Positions 32,845 through 41,750 are shown, numbered from the stretch's first letter. The stretch: 64,000 nt of DNA from Yanghanlia sp047501535 (GCF_047501535.1 NZ_JAZDRJ010000012.1:62001-126000); one strand, 5' to 3'. Notes: generated by a model from the sequence alone, not told the origin. Translations and numbers: made by a program.

Positions 32845-33813
32845 TCAGTTGCGCTGCATGTCTGACTGCTTGACCACGTCGCGCCACTTATCAATTTCAC
32901 GCGCGATGAAAGCGTCTAGAGCGGCCGGGTCGGGCTTGACTTCAAGAAGCAGTCCCATGGTGTTGGCTCGCTCTTGCAGTTGTTTGTCGTGTAAGGCGGC
33001 CTCGAGCGAGCTGCGTAGTTTTTCGATGATGTCCGGTGACGTTCCGGCAGGCACCAAGGCTGCGTTCCAAGTGTAGGACTCGTACCCTGGCAATGCTTCA
33101 GCAACTGCCGGGGTATCGGGAGTTTGGGGTAAGCGCTCTTTCATCGTGGTGGCGATCAGGCGCACAGTACCCGCTTGCACTTGAGCCAAACCTGTTGGTG
33201 CGCTGTCAACCATAAACTCCGCATGGCCGCCGATGACATCTGCCATAGCGGGTGCGCTGCCGCGGTAAGGGATGTGAGTGGCTTCAAAGCCGCCTATGTG
33301 GTTCAGTAAAGCGCCACCCAGGTGAGGAGCGCTTCCGAGGCCTGCGGAGGCGTAGTTAACCTTACCTGAGTTCTTCTTTAGGTACTCGAGGAATTCCGGC
33401 AGGGTGGTGACAGGTACATCGTTATTCACTACTACGACTAAAGGTGCGCGAGCTGCCAGGCCAACAGAAGCGAAATCATTGATCGGGTCGTAGCTCAGTT
33501 GTTCATGCAAGCTTGGGTTGACCGAATGGGCGACGGTGGAAAGCAGAACGGTGTATCCATCGGCCGGTGCCTTGGCAACGGCTTCAGTCCCAATCATGGT
33601 GCCGGCGCCTGCTCGGTTCTCAACAATCATGGTGGTGCCGAGTTGCTTACCCCAGACATCAACCAATGCGCGGGCAAAGGTGTCAGTCGGTCCCCCAGCC
33701 GCATAAGGCACAACGAGGGTTACGGGCTTTTGCGGGTAGGCAGCGAGTGCGGGGGAAGAAGCCAGTAATGCAATGCTGCATGAAGCCAGGGCAAGCCATC
33801 TGCGGGTGGTCAT
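32845..33813 (-). CDS. Bug-family (TctC-like) periplasmic solute-binding protein
   Basis: A 322-residue exported receptor with a signal peptide ending near ALA-AYP (residue 24). It has the family blocks YPQKPVTLVVPYAAGGPTD and MIVENRAGAGTMIG. It lies 88 bases upstream of the MaoC gene on the same strand and probably leads the operon receptor, MaoC, CoA-transferase. It is divergent from a LysR gene. No membrane partner of a tripartite transporter is nearby. Confidence 0.92.
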   Translation of the reverse strand: MTTRRWLALASCSIALLASSPALAAYPQKPVTLVVPYAAGGPTDTFARALVDVWGKQLGTTMIVENRAGAGTMIGTEAVAKAPADGYTVLLSTVAHSVNPSLHEQLSYDPINDFASVGLAARAPLVVVVNNDVPVTTLPEFLEYLKKNSGKVNYASAGLGSAPHLGGALLNHIGGFEATHIPYRGSAPAMADVIGGHAEFMVDSAPTGLAQVQAGTVRLIATTMKERLPQTPDTPAVAEALPGYESYTWNAALVPAGTSPDIIEKLRSSLEAALHDKQLQERANTMGLLLEVKPDPAALDAFIAREIDKWRDVVKQSDMQRN

Positions 33814-33851
33814 TCTGTAGTCCTTTTAAAAATTGGAATATAAATGCGGTG

Positions 33852-33933
33852 TTAATACTATAAATTTGCAACTTATGGCGCGTCCAATTGAAAATTTCCT
33901 AGTATTAATTAGAATTTTTCGAATAGAATTTTT
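33852..33933. promoter_or_regulatory. LysR-Bug intergenic control region with inverted and direct repeats
   Basis: TTAATACTA (33852-33860) and TAGTATTAA (33900-33908) are perfect 9-bp inverted repeats with a 39-base spacer. TAGAATTTTT occurs as a direct repeat at 33910-33919 and 33924-33933. The region is very AT-rich and lies between divergent receptor and LysR genes, so these are candidate LysR sites that could be bridged by DNA looping. Confidence 0.55.
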
Positions 33934-34040
33934 TGGTATTGCAGATGCCTGGCTTCGAGCGACGGTGAGTAAACACACCAGATAACTGGTTCCCACGAGC
34001 CCGAGGGTTTTATTTGCAGATAACGGAGACCCGTATACCC

Positions 34041-35006
34041 ATGCGATACGAATTGACGGATTTACGCATTTTTATGGCGATTGCTAATGCAAAAAGCCTA
34101 ACGAATGGTGCGGCTGAGATGCATCTGACAGCCCCCACGGCCAGCTACCGGTTGAAAAATCTGGAAGCAGCATTGGGGGCGGCTTTGTTCAATCGCACGC
34201 CTAAGGGCATGTCTTTGACCGCTGCGGGCGAAACGGTGTACCGCTACTGCCAGGTTGTGCTGTCCAATATTGATCAGCTCCACGGTGAGATGGAGCGCTA
34301 TACGGCAGGGGTGATCGGCCAAATACGTGTTTTTGCCAACAGCAGTACGTTGAATCAGCTGCCGATTCCCCTTAGTCGCTATTTGGCCGCATACCCCAAC
34401 GTCAACATTGATCTTGAGGAGCATCTCAGCGATGAAACCGTGCGCGCGGTACAGGAAAACCGGGCGGATATCGGCCTGGTGGCCAGCGTGGTGCATTTAC
34501 GGGGGCTGGAGTCCATCGTCTATGGGCATGAAGAACTGGTGCTGATGACGATTCCTGACCATCCGCTCACTCAACTTGAACGGGTAACTGTCGATGTTGC
34601 GCTGCAATATGATGTCGTATCGGTGGGGCGAAATAGCAGCAATTTTCTCTATTTGCAGCAGATTGCCAGTAGTCTGGGCTGTCACATGAATGTGCGCGTG
34701 CATGTGCCCAACTTCGCGGCCGCTTTACGCTGTGTGCAGCAAGGTGTGGGTATCACTCTGGTGCCGCGTAGTGTGGCCGAAGCAGCCGTAAAGGAGAAGC
34801 AGGCGGCTATGGTAAGGCTGGATGAACCGTGGACGCAGCGTCGCCAGATGATTGTGGCCCGCTCCATGTCTGAATTACCCGACTACACCAAGGCATTTAT
34901 TCAGTATTTGTGTGATTACGCCCAGGAAATCAGCGGAGTCGCCGGAGGCGAGGTAGCCGAAAGCAGCGCTGAGAATGAGCCGAAGCGCCCGGGCACGATT
35001 TCCTGA
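34041..35006 (+). CDS. LysR-family transcriptional regulator
   Basis: A 321-residue regulator from ATG 34041 (MRYELTDLRIFMAI); GGAG lies twelve bases upstream. The winged helix-turn-helix covers about residues 1-62 (LTNGAAEMHLTAPTASYRLKNLE). The effector domain includes GVGITLVPRSVAEAA, a common LysR pattern. A TTG upstream in frame (34014) is unlikely. It diverges from the Bug receptor and probably controls the receptor-MaoC-CoA-transferase operon. The C-terminal ~20 residues are hydrophilic. Confidence 0.9.
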   Translation: MRYELTDLRIFMAIANAKSLTNGAAEMHLTAPTASYRLKNLEAALGAALFNRTPKGMSLTAAGETVYRYCQVVLSNIDQLHGEMERYTAGVIGQIRVFANSSTLNQLPIPLSRYLAAYPNVNIDLEEHLSDETVRAVQENRADIGLVASVVHLRGLESIVYGHEELVLMTIPDHPLTQLERVTVDVALQYDVVSVGRNSSNFLYLQQIASSLGCHMNVRVHVPNFAAALRCVQQGVGITLVPRSVAEAAVKEKQAAMVRLDEPWTQRRQMIVARSMSELPDYTKAFIQYLCDYAQEISGVAGGEVAESSAENEPKRPGTIS

Positions 35007-35008
35007 GA

Positions 35009-35377
35009 CGACTTACAGGATATCCGGATGCACGTTATCTGATTGATATCGGCGATATGTCGCCGGCGCACGCAGCGCCCTATGCGTGTTCGGGCCTGAC
35101 AACCTACAGCGCTATACGTAAGCTTGACCCTTATACACTTTCCGAAGAGCGTGTCGTGGTGGTCGGTGCAGGAGGCCTGGGCCTGATGTGCGTATCTTTA
35201 CTTCAGGCAGTGGGCTGTCCCGGTGTTGTGGTAGTGGAAATTGACGCTGGAAGAAGGCAGGCCGCTGTCGATATGGGGGCCGAGGCAGTGATCGACCCTA
35301 CTGAATCCAATGCCGCTGAACTCGAGGCGGGGCAGGTTACGGGCCGCGTCATATTGCAACCCGACGCCAACCTCTAA
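35009..35377 (+). pseudogene. internally deleted zinc-type alcohol dehydrogenase (MDR) remnant
   Basis: The frame reads GYPDARYLIDIGDMSPAHAA, then CSGLTTYSAIRKL and VVVVGAGGLGLMCVSLLQAVG, the Rossmann half of a medium-chain dehydrogenase. The usual N-terminal catalytic zinc domain is missing and no start precedes the homology. After IDPTESNAAEL the frame jumps directly to EAGQVTGRVILQPDA, which resembles the normal C-terminus (AGxVxGRxVLxP) of the same family. The piece is thus N-terminally truncated and has an internal deletion of roughly 120 residues. An ATG at 35057 gives 106 codons, but this would not be a working enzyme. Confidence 0.75.
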
Positions 35378-35420
35378 CGTACCTCTGCACTGAATTTGTA
35401 GTGAATCTAGCCCCGGTCAG

Positions 35421-36338
35421 TTAGGACGGCAGCAAGTGGCTCCAGCTGATCAGCACAGGCGACAAAAACAGAAAAAGCAGGGTGGATACCAGAATAGCGC
35501 CAGCAGAGACCTGGCCGTAATTCGTATACCGATCCGTATAGAGGTAGGTGACCACGGCCACCGGCATCAGCATCTGTAGTACGACGACACTGGCAACTTC
35601 AGGCGGCAGGTCGATGCTGTAGACGATTGCCAAGCCTGCGATGGCGCCAACACTCAGGCGGATTACTCCAACTATGCCGCCAGTTCGCATGCCCGAGCGC
35701 GACACCGTTGCCAGTGCGTAACCCAGGCTGAGCAGCATCAGTGGCACGGTTAACGAGCCGACCAGTTGCGCACTCGATAAAACGGGGGAGGGAACCGAAA
35801 CATCCAATAGCCGCAAGGCCACGGCTAACAGGCTGGCCAGCGCCACGCCATAGGGCCACTTTCCCTGCCGAGGCGAGGAGCGATTCGCCAGGCCGAGCAA
35901 CCACACGCCAATGGTGTGCTGCCCCAATGAAAAAATCGCGAAAATCGTCACGGCAACAGCCAGGCCGGTTTCGCCGAACGCGAACAATGCAACCGGCAGC
36001 CCCAAGTTACCTGCGTTGGGAAAGAGAGTGGAAGGTAACAAGGCCAAGACCGGCAGTCGCAATACATAGAGCAGAGCTGCACCGCATAGGCAGGCAACCA
36101 GCAGGCCTAGCAAGGCTGCGTTTAGAATTTGCAGCAACAAGGCGTTGTTAAGTTCAGTGGTGAGAAGCGTATTAAAGACGAGTGCCGGCGTGGTGATCGA
36201 GGTGACCAGTAGAGAGATGAATTCGCCCGGGTAGGCAAGTTTCCTGAAACCCCAGACAGCGCCAATTCCCACGCAGACGAAGACCGGCAACAACAGCGCT
36301 AGGATGCTGAGATACTGAGCAAGCCAGCTTGACATCAC
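35421..36338 (-). CDS. AEC family (auxin efflux carrier-type) permease
   Basis: A 305-residue membrane protein with about ten hydrophobic segments, including the AEC blocks FPNAGNLGLPVALFAFGE and a second repeat in the C-terminal half. In bacteria, relatives (MdcF, MleP) carry malonate, malate and other carboxylates. It is a single gene on the minus strand after the dehydrogenase remnant. Substrate unknown. Confidence 0.85.
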   Translation of the reverse strand: MMSSWLAQYLSILALLLPVFVCVGIGAVWGFRKLAYPGEFISLLVTSITTPALVFNTLLTTELNNALLLQILNAALLGLLVACLCGAALLYVLRLPVLALLPSTLFPNAGNLGLPVALFAFGETGLAVAVTIFAIFSLGQHTIGVWLLGLANRSSPRQGKWPYGVALASLLAVALRLLDVSVPSPVLSSAQLVGSLTVPLMLLSLGYALATVSRSGMRTGGIVGVIRLSVGAIAGLAIVYSIDLPPEVASVVVLQMLMPVAVVTYLYTDRYTNYGQVSAGAILVSTLLFLFLSPVLISWSHLLPS

Positions 36339-36542
36339 TACACCTTTAAACCGGCAACTCAGCGGTTTTTAACAGACGAAAAAAGCGCCTACCAGCGTAA
36401 GCGTTTTTGGGTTCTTGATTGCAGCCAAACCTGAGGTGTGAGCCACGACCCTTGATTATATCGTAGTGCTTGAAACCAACCGCCTTTGGCAAGGCGGTAA
36501 ACTCGCGTGCAGCATGACGCCGTTAGACAACGACCAAAACGG
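36339..36542. other. intergenic stretch between AEC permease and tRNA terminator
   Basis: About 200 bases with no coding frame. A short perfect hairpin, CCGCCTT (36480-36486), loop TGGC, AAGGCGG (36491-36497), has no T-tract. No other pattern was recognised. Confidence 0.4.
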
Positions 36543-36578
36543 AAAAAGCCTGATAACTTTGTGAGCTATCAGGCTTTT
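36543..36578 (-). terminator. terminator of the tRNA operon
   Basis: AAAAGCCTGATA (36544-36555) and TATCAGGCTTTT (36567-36578) form a perfect 12-bp stem. On the minus strand the stem is followed by a T-run (TTTTT, complement of 36543-36547), eight bases after the CCA end of tRNA-Asp. Confidence 0.9.
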
Positions 36579-36586
36579 GAATTTTT

Positions 36587-36663
36587 TGGCGGAGCGGACG
36601 GGGCTCGAACCCGCGACCCCCGGCGTGACAGGCCGGTATTCTAACCAACTGAACTACCGCTCC
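36587..36663 (-). tRNA. tRNA-Asp (anticodon GTC)
   Basis: 77 nt including an encoded CCA. Acceptor stem GGAGCGG/CCGCTCC is perfect, the anticodon loop reads CTGTCAC with GTC, and the T-arm carries GGTTCGAGCC. Last gene of the operon Ala-Glu-Asp. Confidence 0.97.
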
Positions 36664-36682
36664 GCAGCGGTTGCCAAATTAA

Positions 36683-36758
36683 TGGCGTCCCCTAGGGGAT
36701 TCGAACCCCTGTACCCACCGTGAAAGGGTGGTGTCCTAGGCCTCTAGACGAAGGGGAC
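36683..36758 (-). tRNA. tRNA-Glu (anticodon TTC)
   Basis: 76 nt including CCA. Acceptor stem GTCCCCT/AGGGGAC, anticodon loop CTTTCAC with TTC, T-arm GGGTTCGAATCCC. It lies 19 bases before tRNA-Asp. HipA of E. coli targets the synthetase of this tRNA, though no local link is implied. Confidence 0.97.
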
Positions 36759-36836
36759 TAAGTACAGCAAGAAAATAATTATAGCATCTAATTTTTAACT
36801 TGCAACTGCACTTTTCAGTGCAGCCTTCGTTAGTGG

Positions 36837-36912
<76 letters not shown>

Positions 36913-37021
36913 GTACCGTACACACTTTCAAGCAGTTTCCAACTTTCGCAAGGGTTTTGTGTTGCCACTTTCTTCCTGCGTGTTGTTCGCTGTTTGTTTG
37001 TGTGACTAGCGAAGAAACAGA

Positions 37022-37050
37022 ATTATGCACTGTTTATTTTGTTTGTGCAA
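37022..37050 (-). promoter_or_regulatory. sigma-70-type promoter candidate for the tRNA operon
   Basis: On the minus strand TTGCAC (37045-37050) and CATAAT (37022-37027) are separated by exactly 17 bases, close to the consensus. It is about 110 bases before tRNA-Ala, implying a leader; it is the best-looking promoter in this region. Confidence 0.5.
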
Positions 37051-37088
37051 GTCCAGGGTATGTCCCGTCTGTGGTTTATATGCCATGT

Positions 37089-37102
37089 TTGATAAAAATC
37101 AA
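37089..37102 (+). promoter_or_regulatory. FNR/Anr-type box upstream of the GGDEF-EAL gene
   Basis: TTGAT-AAAA-ATCAA is a perfect match to the FNR consensus TTGATnnnnATCAA, and the symmetry continues one more base on each side (T and A). It is centred about 45 bases before the ATG at 37141. This suggests oxygen- or NO-dependent control of the diguanylate cyclase/phosphodiesterase gene. Confidence 0.7.
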
Positions 37103-37140
37103 ATTTGAAGAGGTGAGAACTGGCTCATTATCATGGGGTC

Positions 37141-40101
37141 ATGAAAAGAAAGCACATTAACTCTCCGCGTCTTCCGGCTGTGTTCAGCCGGAGGCCACGC
37201 TTTGGCATTGCGCAGAAGATCGGCGTGGTCTTTATGGCGTTGCTGCTGATTGCCTTGGTGAACATCATGCTGGTGGAGCGCATGATGACCAAATCAGACA
37301 ACGTCGCGGACACCGTTAACGTAGCCGGCAAGTTGCGTATGCTGGGGCAGCGTATTGCCTTGCAGACAGTCAATTATGGCCATGGGGTGGGAACGGGTGA
37401 AACAGAAGTCCGTCAGCTTATGGGCGATTTTGACACTGCGCTCCGGGTGCTAACTGATGGAGGCCATGCATTTGGCTTAAAGATTGAAGGCCTGTCCGAT
37501 GACCATAACGCCAGGTTAGGCGCTGTGCGTGAGCAATGGGAACTGTACCAGCGGTCGGTGCATGAGTTGCTTAGCGAAATCCAGAGAAATCGTGATCAAA
37601 CGGACGGCGCGGTTTCGCCTTTTTCTGAGGTGAGTGGCAGCTTGGAACCCTTGCTGGAAAGTGTAGTCGGTCGTTCGGCGGGCTTGTTGGAACGCACCGA
37701 AACCCTGATGAACGGCATATTGACCGATGTGGAGGCGGCTCAGGCCGCCACCATGAGCCGAATGTATGCCTTGGTGTTTGTCGATGTGCTGCTCATCCTG
37801 CTGGCGTTTTGGGTTGTGCGGCGGCAGATTGTCGTACCCTTGCGCGACCTTTCAACGCACTGCGTAGAGTTGGCTGCCGGCAATTACAACACGCGTTTTG
37901 AAGTATCCACTCAGGATGAAATTGGCCATTTGGCCAAGGTATTCAATGAGTCTGCAGGGCGTATTGGTTCCTTGGTCGAGCGAATCGAGCAGGAACGCCA
38001 TAACCTGGTGCGCGCGGAGGGCATGTTTCGTGGCATCGCTGAAAACTCCATGGTGGGCGTTTACATCACTCAGAAAGGGCGTTTTCTTTATGTCAACGCA
38101 AAAATGGCCGAAATGTTCGGCTATGAAGCAGACGAAATGGTGGAGAACGTCTCATCCAATCATGTGTTTCACCAGTGCGAGCCTGTCGCCGACGAGCCGG
38201 CGGTCCGCAGGCGTCTTGGAGGTGAGGTCCCTGGCTTGTGGATGGAGAAAAAAGGCAGGCGAAAAGACGGCACGGTCATAGATCTGGAAATCTTTGGTTC
38301 GATGATGGCTCTTGACGACGAGCCCGTGACCATAGGCATCGCTTTGGATGTCACACGGCGCAAAGGGGTGGAAGCACAGGCCAGATTGGCCATGTTGGTG
38401 TATCGCCATAGTAGCGAAGCCATGGTGGTGACCGAACCCACAGGCCAACTCATTAGCGTAAACCCTGCTTTTACGAAGATCACAGGTTATGAGCCGGAGG
38501 AAGTCGTTGGTAAAAAGCTCAATATCCTGAGTTCGGGCCGCCACGATGCCGCCTTCTATCAGAATATGTGGGCGGCGATCAACACGACGGGCTGCTGGGA
38601 AGGTGATATCTGGAACCGTCGCAAGAATGGCGAAATTTATGCCGAGCGGCTATCCGTCGACACCTGCTACGACGATGATGGCGTGCCTTTGTATCGTATA
38701 GGGCTATTTTCCGACATTACCAAACAGAAAGAGGCAAATGCCTTTATCTGGAAACAGGCGAACTACGATCAGCTCACCGGTTTGCCGAATCGCCAGCTTT
38801 TTCAAGAGCGGCTGGAAAAGGAAATAGAGCGCTCCGATGCGACCGACATGCCGATGGCGCTGGTCTACCTTGATATTGACGACTTCAAGGAACTCAACGA
38901 CACGGTAGGCCACGATTTCGGCGACAAGCTGCTGGTTGCCGCAGCCAAGCGGTTGCAGTCGTGCCTGCGGTCATCTGATACCGTGGCGCGCCTGGGGGGC
39001 GATGAATTCATGCTGATATTGGGCAACTTATCCGATCTTGCCAGCGTGGATAGCATCTGCGATAAGGTCATGCAGCGGCTTGCCGAGCCTTTCAAACTAG
39101 AGGGCGAGCAAGCCGCAATTTCTATAAGCATGGGTATTACTTTCTACCCCATGGACGGTCGTTCCAGTAAAGATCTCATGCAGAATGCCGATCTGGCGAT
39201 GTTCGCAGCCAAGGCGCGCGGCAAACAGCAAGTCGCGCGCTTCTTGCCCTCCATGCAGGCGCATATGAATCTGCGTCGGGAAATGGCTAAAGATCTTTCT
39301 GTGGCGGTGCATGAGGGCCAGTTCCATCTGGCTTATCAGCCTATTGTCGAACTGAAGTCGGGTCGTATCGACAAGGTCGAATGTCTATTGCGTTGGCAAC
39401 ATCCTGAAAAAGGCCTGATCAGCCCCAATGTTTTCGTACCTTTTGCCGAGGACACCAGGCTCATCAATACTATAGGGAAGTGGGTTTTCAAGAAAGCAGC
39501 CAAGCAGATGGCCGAATGGTGCTGGTTGCGCCCTGGTTTGCAGGCTAGTATCAATGTGTCGCCGGTTCAGTTCATGGACCACGAACTATCCTCTGAAGCT
39601 TGGCTTGAACACTTGGCCGGCTTAGGGTTGAAGGGTGAGAATCTGGTGGTGGAGATCACTGAGCGCTTGCTGATGGGCGTGGATGGCGATGTGTCCAAGA
39701 AGCTCATCGCCTTCCGGGACGCAGGGGTGCAGATTGCCCTGGACGATTTCGGCACCGGCTATTCTTCCATGTCCTACCTGAAGCGTTTCGATATTGACTA
39801 CATCAAGATCGACCAAAGCTTCATCCGTAACCTGGGGCGTGACTCCGAAGACCTTGTGCTGTGCGAAGCCATGATTGGGATGGCGCACCGGCTAGGGTTG
39901 CAGGTGGTGGCCGAAGGGGTGGAAACCCCCTTGCAGCGCGACCTTCTGCTTGAGGCGGGCTGCGACTTCGCTCAGGGGTATCTGTTCTCGCCGCCCGTTC
40001 AGGCAGAGCGCTTCGAAGAGTTACTGCGGAATGGCCACATCGCCCCTGCTACCAGCAGCAAGCACCAAATCAAGATGGGTGCGTTTGTCCATGCCACGTA
40101 A
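37141..40101 (+). CDS. membrane PilJ-HAMP-PAS-PAS-GGDEF-EAL cyclic-di-GMP protein
   Basis: A 986-residue sensor. TM1 is at about 25-45, followed by a PilJ/NarX-type periplasmic sensor domain (DTVNVAGKLRMLGQRIA near 57-73), and TM2 at about 209-228. HAMP spans about 229-282, and two PAS domains follow (about 295-400 and 415-540). The diguanylate cyclase domain (about 545-705) has an intact GGDEF at 619-623. The EAL domain (about 715-965) reads ECL at 747-749 instead of EAL, but keeps DDFGTGYS (about 867) and EGVET, so its phosphodiesterase activity is uncertain. The P-box-like sensor resembles nitrate sensors, and an FNR box lies upstream. Its 3' end overlaps the convergent lnt by 103 bases. 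Confidence 0.92.
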   Translation: MKRKHINSPRLPAVFSRRPRFGIAQKIGVVFMALLLIALVNIMLVERMMTKSDNVADTVNVAGKLRMLGQRIALQTVNYGHGVGTGETEVRQLMGDFDTALRVLTDGGHAFGLKIEGLSDDHNARLGAVREQWELYQRSVHELLSEIQRNRDQTDGAVSPFSEVSGSLEPLLESVVGRSAGLLERTETLMNGILTDVEAAQAATMSRMYALVFVDVLLILLAFWVVRRQIVVPLRDLSTHCVELAAGNYNTRFEVSTQDEIGHLAKVFNESAGRIGSLVERIEQERHNLVRAEGMFRGIAENSMVGVYITQKGRFLYVNAKMAEMFGYEADEMVENVSSNHVFHQCEPVADEPAVRRRLGGEVPGLWMEKKGRRKDGTVIDLEIFGSMMALDDEPVTIGIALDVTRRKGVEAQARLAMLVYRHSSEAMVVTEPTGQLISVNPAFTKITGYEPEEVVGKKLNILSSGRHDAAFYQNMWAAINTTGCWEGDIWNRRKNGEIYAERLSVDTCYDDDGVPLYRIGLFSDITKQKEANAFIWKQANYDQLTGLPNRQLFQERLEKEIERSDATDMPMALVYLDIDDFKELNDTVGHDFGDKLLVAAAKRLQSCLRSSDTVARLGGDEFMLILGNLSDLASVDSICDKVMQRLAEPFKLEGEQAAISISMGITFYPMDGRSSKDLMQNADLAMFAAKARGKQQVARFLPSMQAHMNLRREMAKDLSVAVHEGQFHLAYQPIVELKSGRIDKVECLLRWQHPEKGLISPNVFVPFAEDTRLINTIGKWVFKKAAKQMAEWCWLRPGLQASINVSPVQFMDHELSSEAWLEHLAGLGLKGENLVVEITERLLMGVDGDVSKKLIAFRDAGVQIALDDFGTGYSSMSYLKRFDIDYIKIDQSFIRNLGRDSEDLVLCEAMIGMAHRLGLQVVAEGVETPLQRDLLLEAGCDFAQGYLFSPPVQAERFEELLRNGHIAPATSSKHQIKMGAFVHAT

Positions 40102-41636
40102 GGGGTGATACCGGAAGTGCCCTGCACTTCGACATCCAGCACCCCCTTCACATGCGGCTGCAATACGGCTCTTACGGTGCCGTCAGGGGCGATGGCCGCT
40201 GTCATGCCGGTATTCGTGGCCCGAAGCATGGGGCGGGCGGTTTCCAGGGCGCGCATGCGCGAAATCTGCAGGTGTTGGCGCAAGGCCGACGATTCTCCAA
40301 ACCATGCCAGATTGCTGACATTCACCAAAACGCTGGCGCCCCCCTGGCCGACATCGCCTCTAACGCTTTGGGCGATCTCTTCACCGAAAACGTCTTCGTA
40401 ACAGATGTTCGAAGCCACCATCTGGCCCGCGATAGGCATGGGGGGCTGCTCAGATGAGCCCCGGTGGAAATCCCCCAGAGGAATGCTCATCATATCCACA
40501 AACCAGCGAAAGCCCGTGGGAACGAATTCGCCAAACGGCACGAGGTGGACCTTGTCATAGCGTAAGGGCAGTTGGGCACTGACGATGTCCTCAGCCCGAG
40601 TGCTACCATCAAACGCTACAGTGCTGTTGGTATAACGGCTGCCACCCTGTTCCCGGTCGTGCAGTGGCAAGCCCATCAGCAAGGTGGTGTTGCGTTCCCG
40701 GGCAATGTCGATCCACTTTGACCAGGTCTGGGGCGGTACACGGTCCTGCAGCAGCGGCACTACGGTCTCAGGCAGTACGGTAATCGCGGGTTCTTGCCCC
40801 GCTTCCTTAGGTTCCAGCCGCGCCAGCATCATGTAGTCGTTTATGCCCTGTTCGATATGGGCAGGGTCGAATTTCTCTGACTGCGGGACATTGCCTTGCA
40901 CAAGGCGTATCAGCACGGGTTCGCCATAAGGGCTGGACCAGGAAATATACGAAAGACCCATGCCGGCTAGGCCGGTCGCCAAGCTCAGCGCCAGGGCAGC
41001 GGCAGATTGCACGTCGTGGCCGGTTTGGCGACCCAGCATGAACAGAGCGATGGCAGCGGCGGCGAACGCGGCCAGCCATGCCACCCCATACACACCAAAC
41101 AAGGCGGCCCAGGGCGCCAGCACGCCTTCTACATGTGCATAGCCAATGTTCAGCCAGGGGAAGCCGGTGAAAAGCGTACCGCGCAGCCATTCGCCAAGTG
41201 TCCAGCACGACGCCCACACCAGAGCTGCCAGTATGACGGCGAGCGGTTCGGGGCGGATGCGGTCGCGCAGCAGCCTCCAAGAGAGCAAGCACGCCAAGGC
41301 GCCAAAGAGGGACAAGGCGGCGGAAAACAGCAGTAAGGCGGCAATGGCGATGGCCAAAGGCATGCCGCCGTATTGGTGCATGCTGATGGTGAGCCAGTAG
41401 AGTCCTACGGAAAACTGGCCAAAGCCGAACAGCACGGCATGTAGGGCGGCACTACGCGCGTTTTCGGCCTGCAACGTGTGTCGGGCCAAAAAAGCGAGGC
41501 AAGCGATTTGCACATAGGGCAGGGCCCAGGCCGGCAGTGGATAGGGCGCGAACGCTTGAGAATGCAGGGCGCCGACAATCAGCAGCAGTGCATGGCGCAA
41601 CGCAATCGGGCTGTGGAAGTAAGAACGCGAAATCAC
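39999..41636 (-). CDS. lnt: apolipoprotein N-acyltransferase
   Basis: A 545-residue enzyme starting at GTG 41636. The N-terminal half has about six to eight membrane helices. The periplasmic nitrilase domain holds the catalytic triad: Glu in ITVLPETVVPLLQ, Lys in RYDKVHLVPFGEFVP and Cys in NICYEDVFGEE. It adds the third acyl chain to outer-membrane lipoproteins. It follows corC with a 114-base gap, a conserved arrangement in proteobacteria. The last 103 bases overlap the GGDEF-EAL gene tail to tail; the C-terminus is one helix plus a short basic tail. Confidence 0.93.
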   Translation of the reverse strand: MISRSYFHSPIALRHALLLIVGALHSQAFAPYPLPAWALPYVQIACLAFLARHTLQAENARSAALHAVLFGFGQFSVGLYWLTISMHQYGGMPLAIAIAALLLFSAALSLFGALACLLSWRLLRDRIRPEPLAVILAALVWASCWTLGEWLRGTLFTGFPWLNIGYAHVEGVLAPWAALFGVYGVAWLAAFAAAAIALFMLGRQTGHDVQSAAALALSLATGLAGMGLSYISWSSPYGEPVLIRLVQGNVPQSEKFDPAHIEQGINDYMMLARLEPKEAGQEPAITVLPETVVPLLQDRVPPQTWSKWIDIARERNTTLLMGLPLHDREQGGSRYTNSTVAFDGSTRAEDIVSAQLPLRYDKVHLVPFGEFVPTGFRWFVDMMSIPLGDFHRGSSEQPPMPIAGQMVASNICYEDVFGEEIAQSVRGDVGQGGASVLVNVSNLAWFGESSALRQHLQISRMRALETARPMLRATNTGMTAAIAPDGTVRAVLQPHVKGVLDVEVQGTSGITPYVAWTNAPILIWCLLLVAGAMWPFRSNSSKRSA

Positions 41637-41750
41637 GATGGCCTCTCGATGCGGGAAAGGGGCTGAGGTGGCGTACGAGCGGGCGCCGAACTGGGTAGGG
41701 GGCTGGGCCGACCGGCGACAAAGCCGCGCCCAAGCCTTATACGGACATCG

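Noticed and set aside
35057..35377. 106-codon dehydrogenase-like frame as an intact gene
   Set aside because: Missing catalytic domain and internal deletion; reported as a pseudogene.
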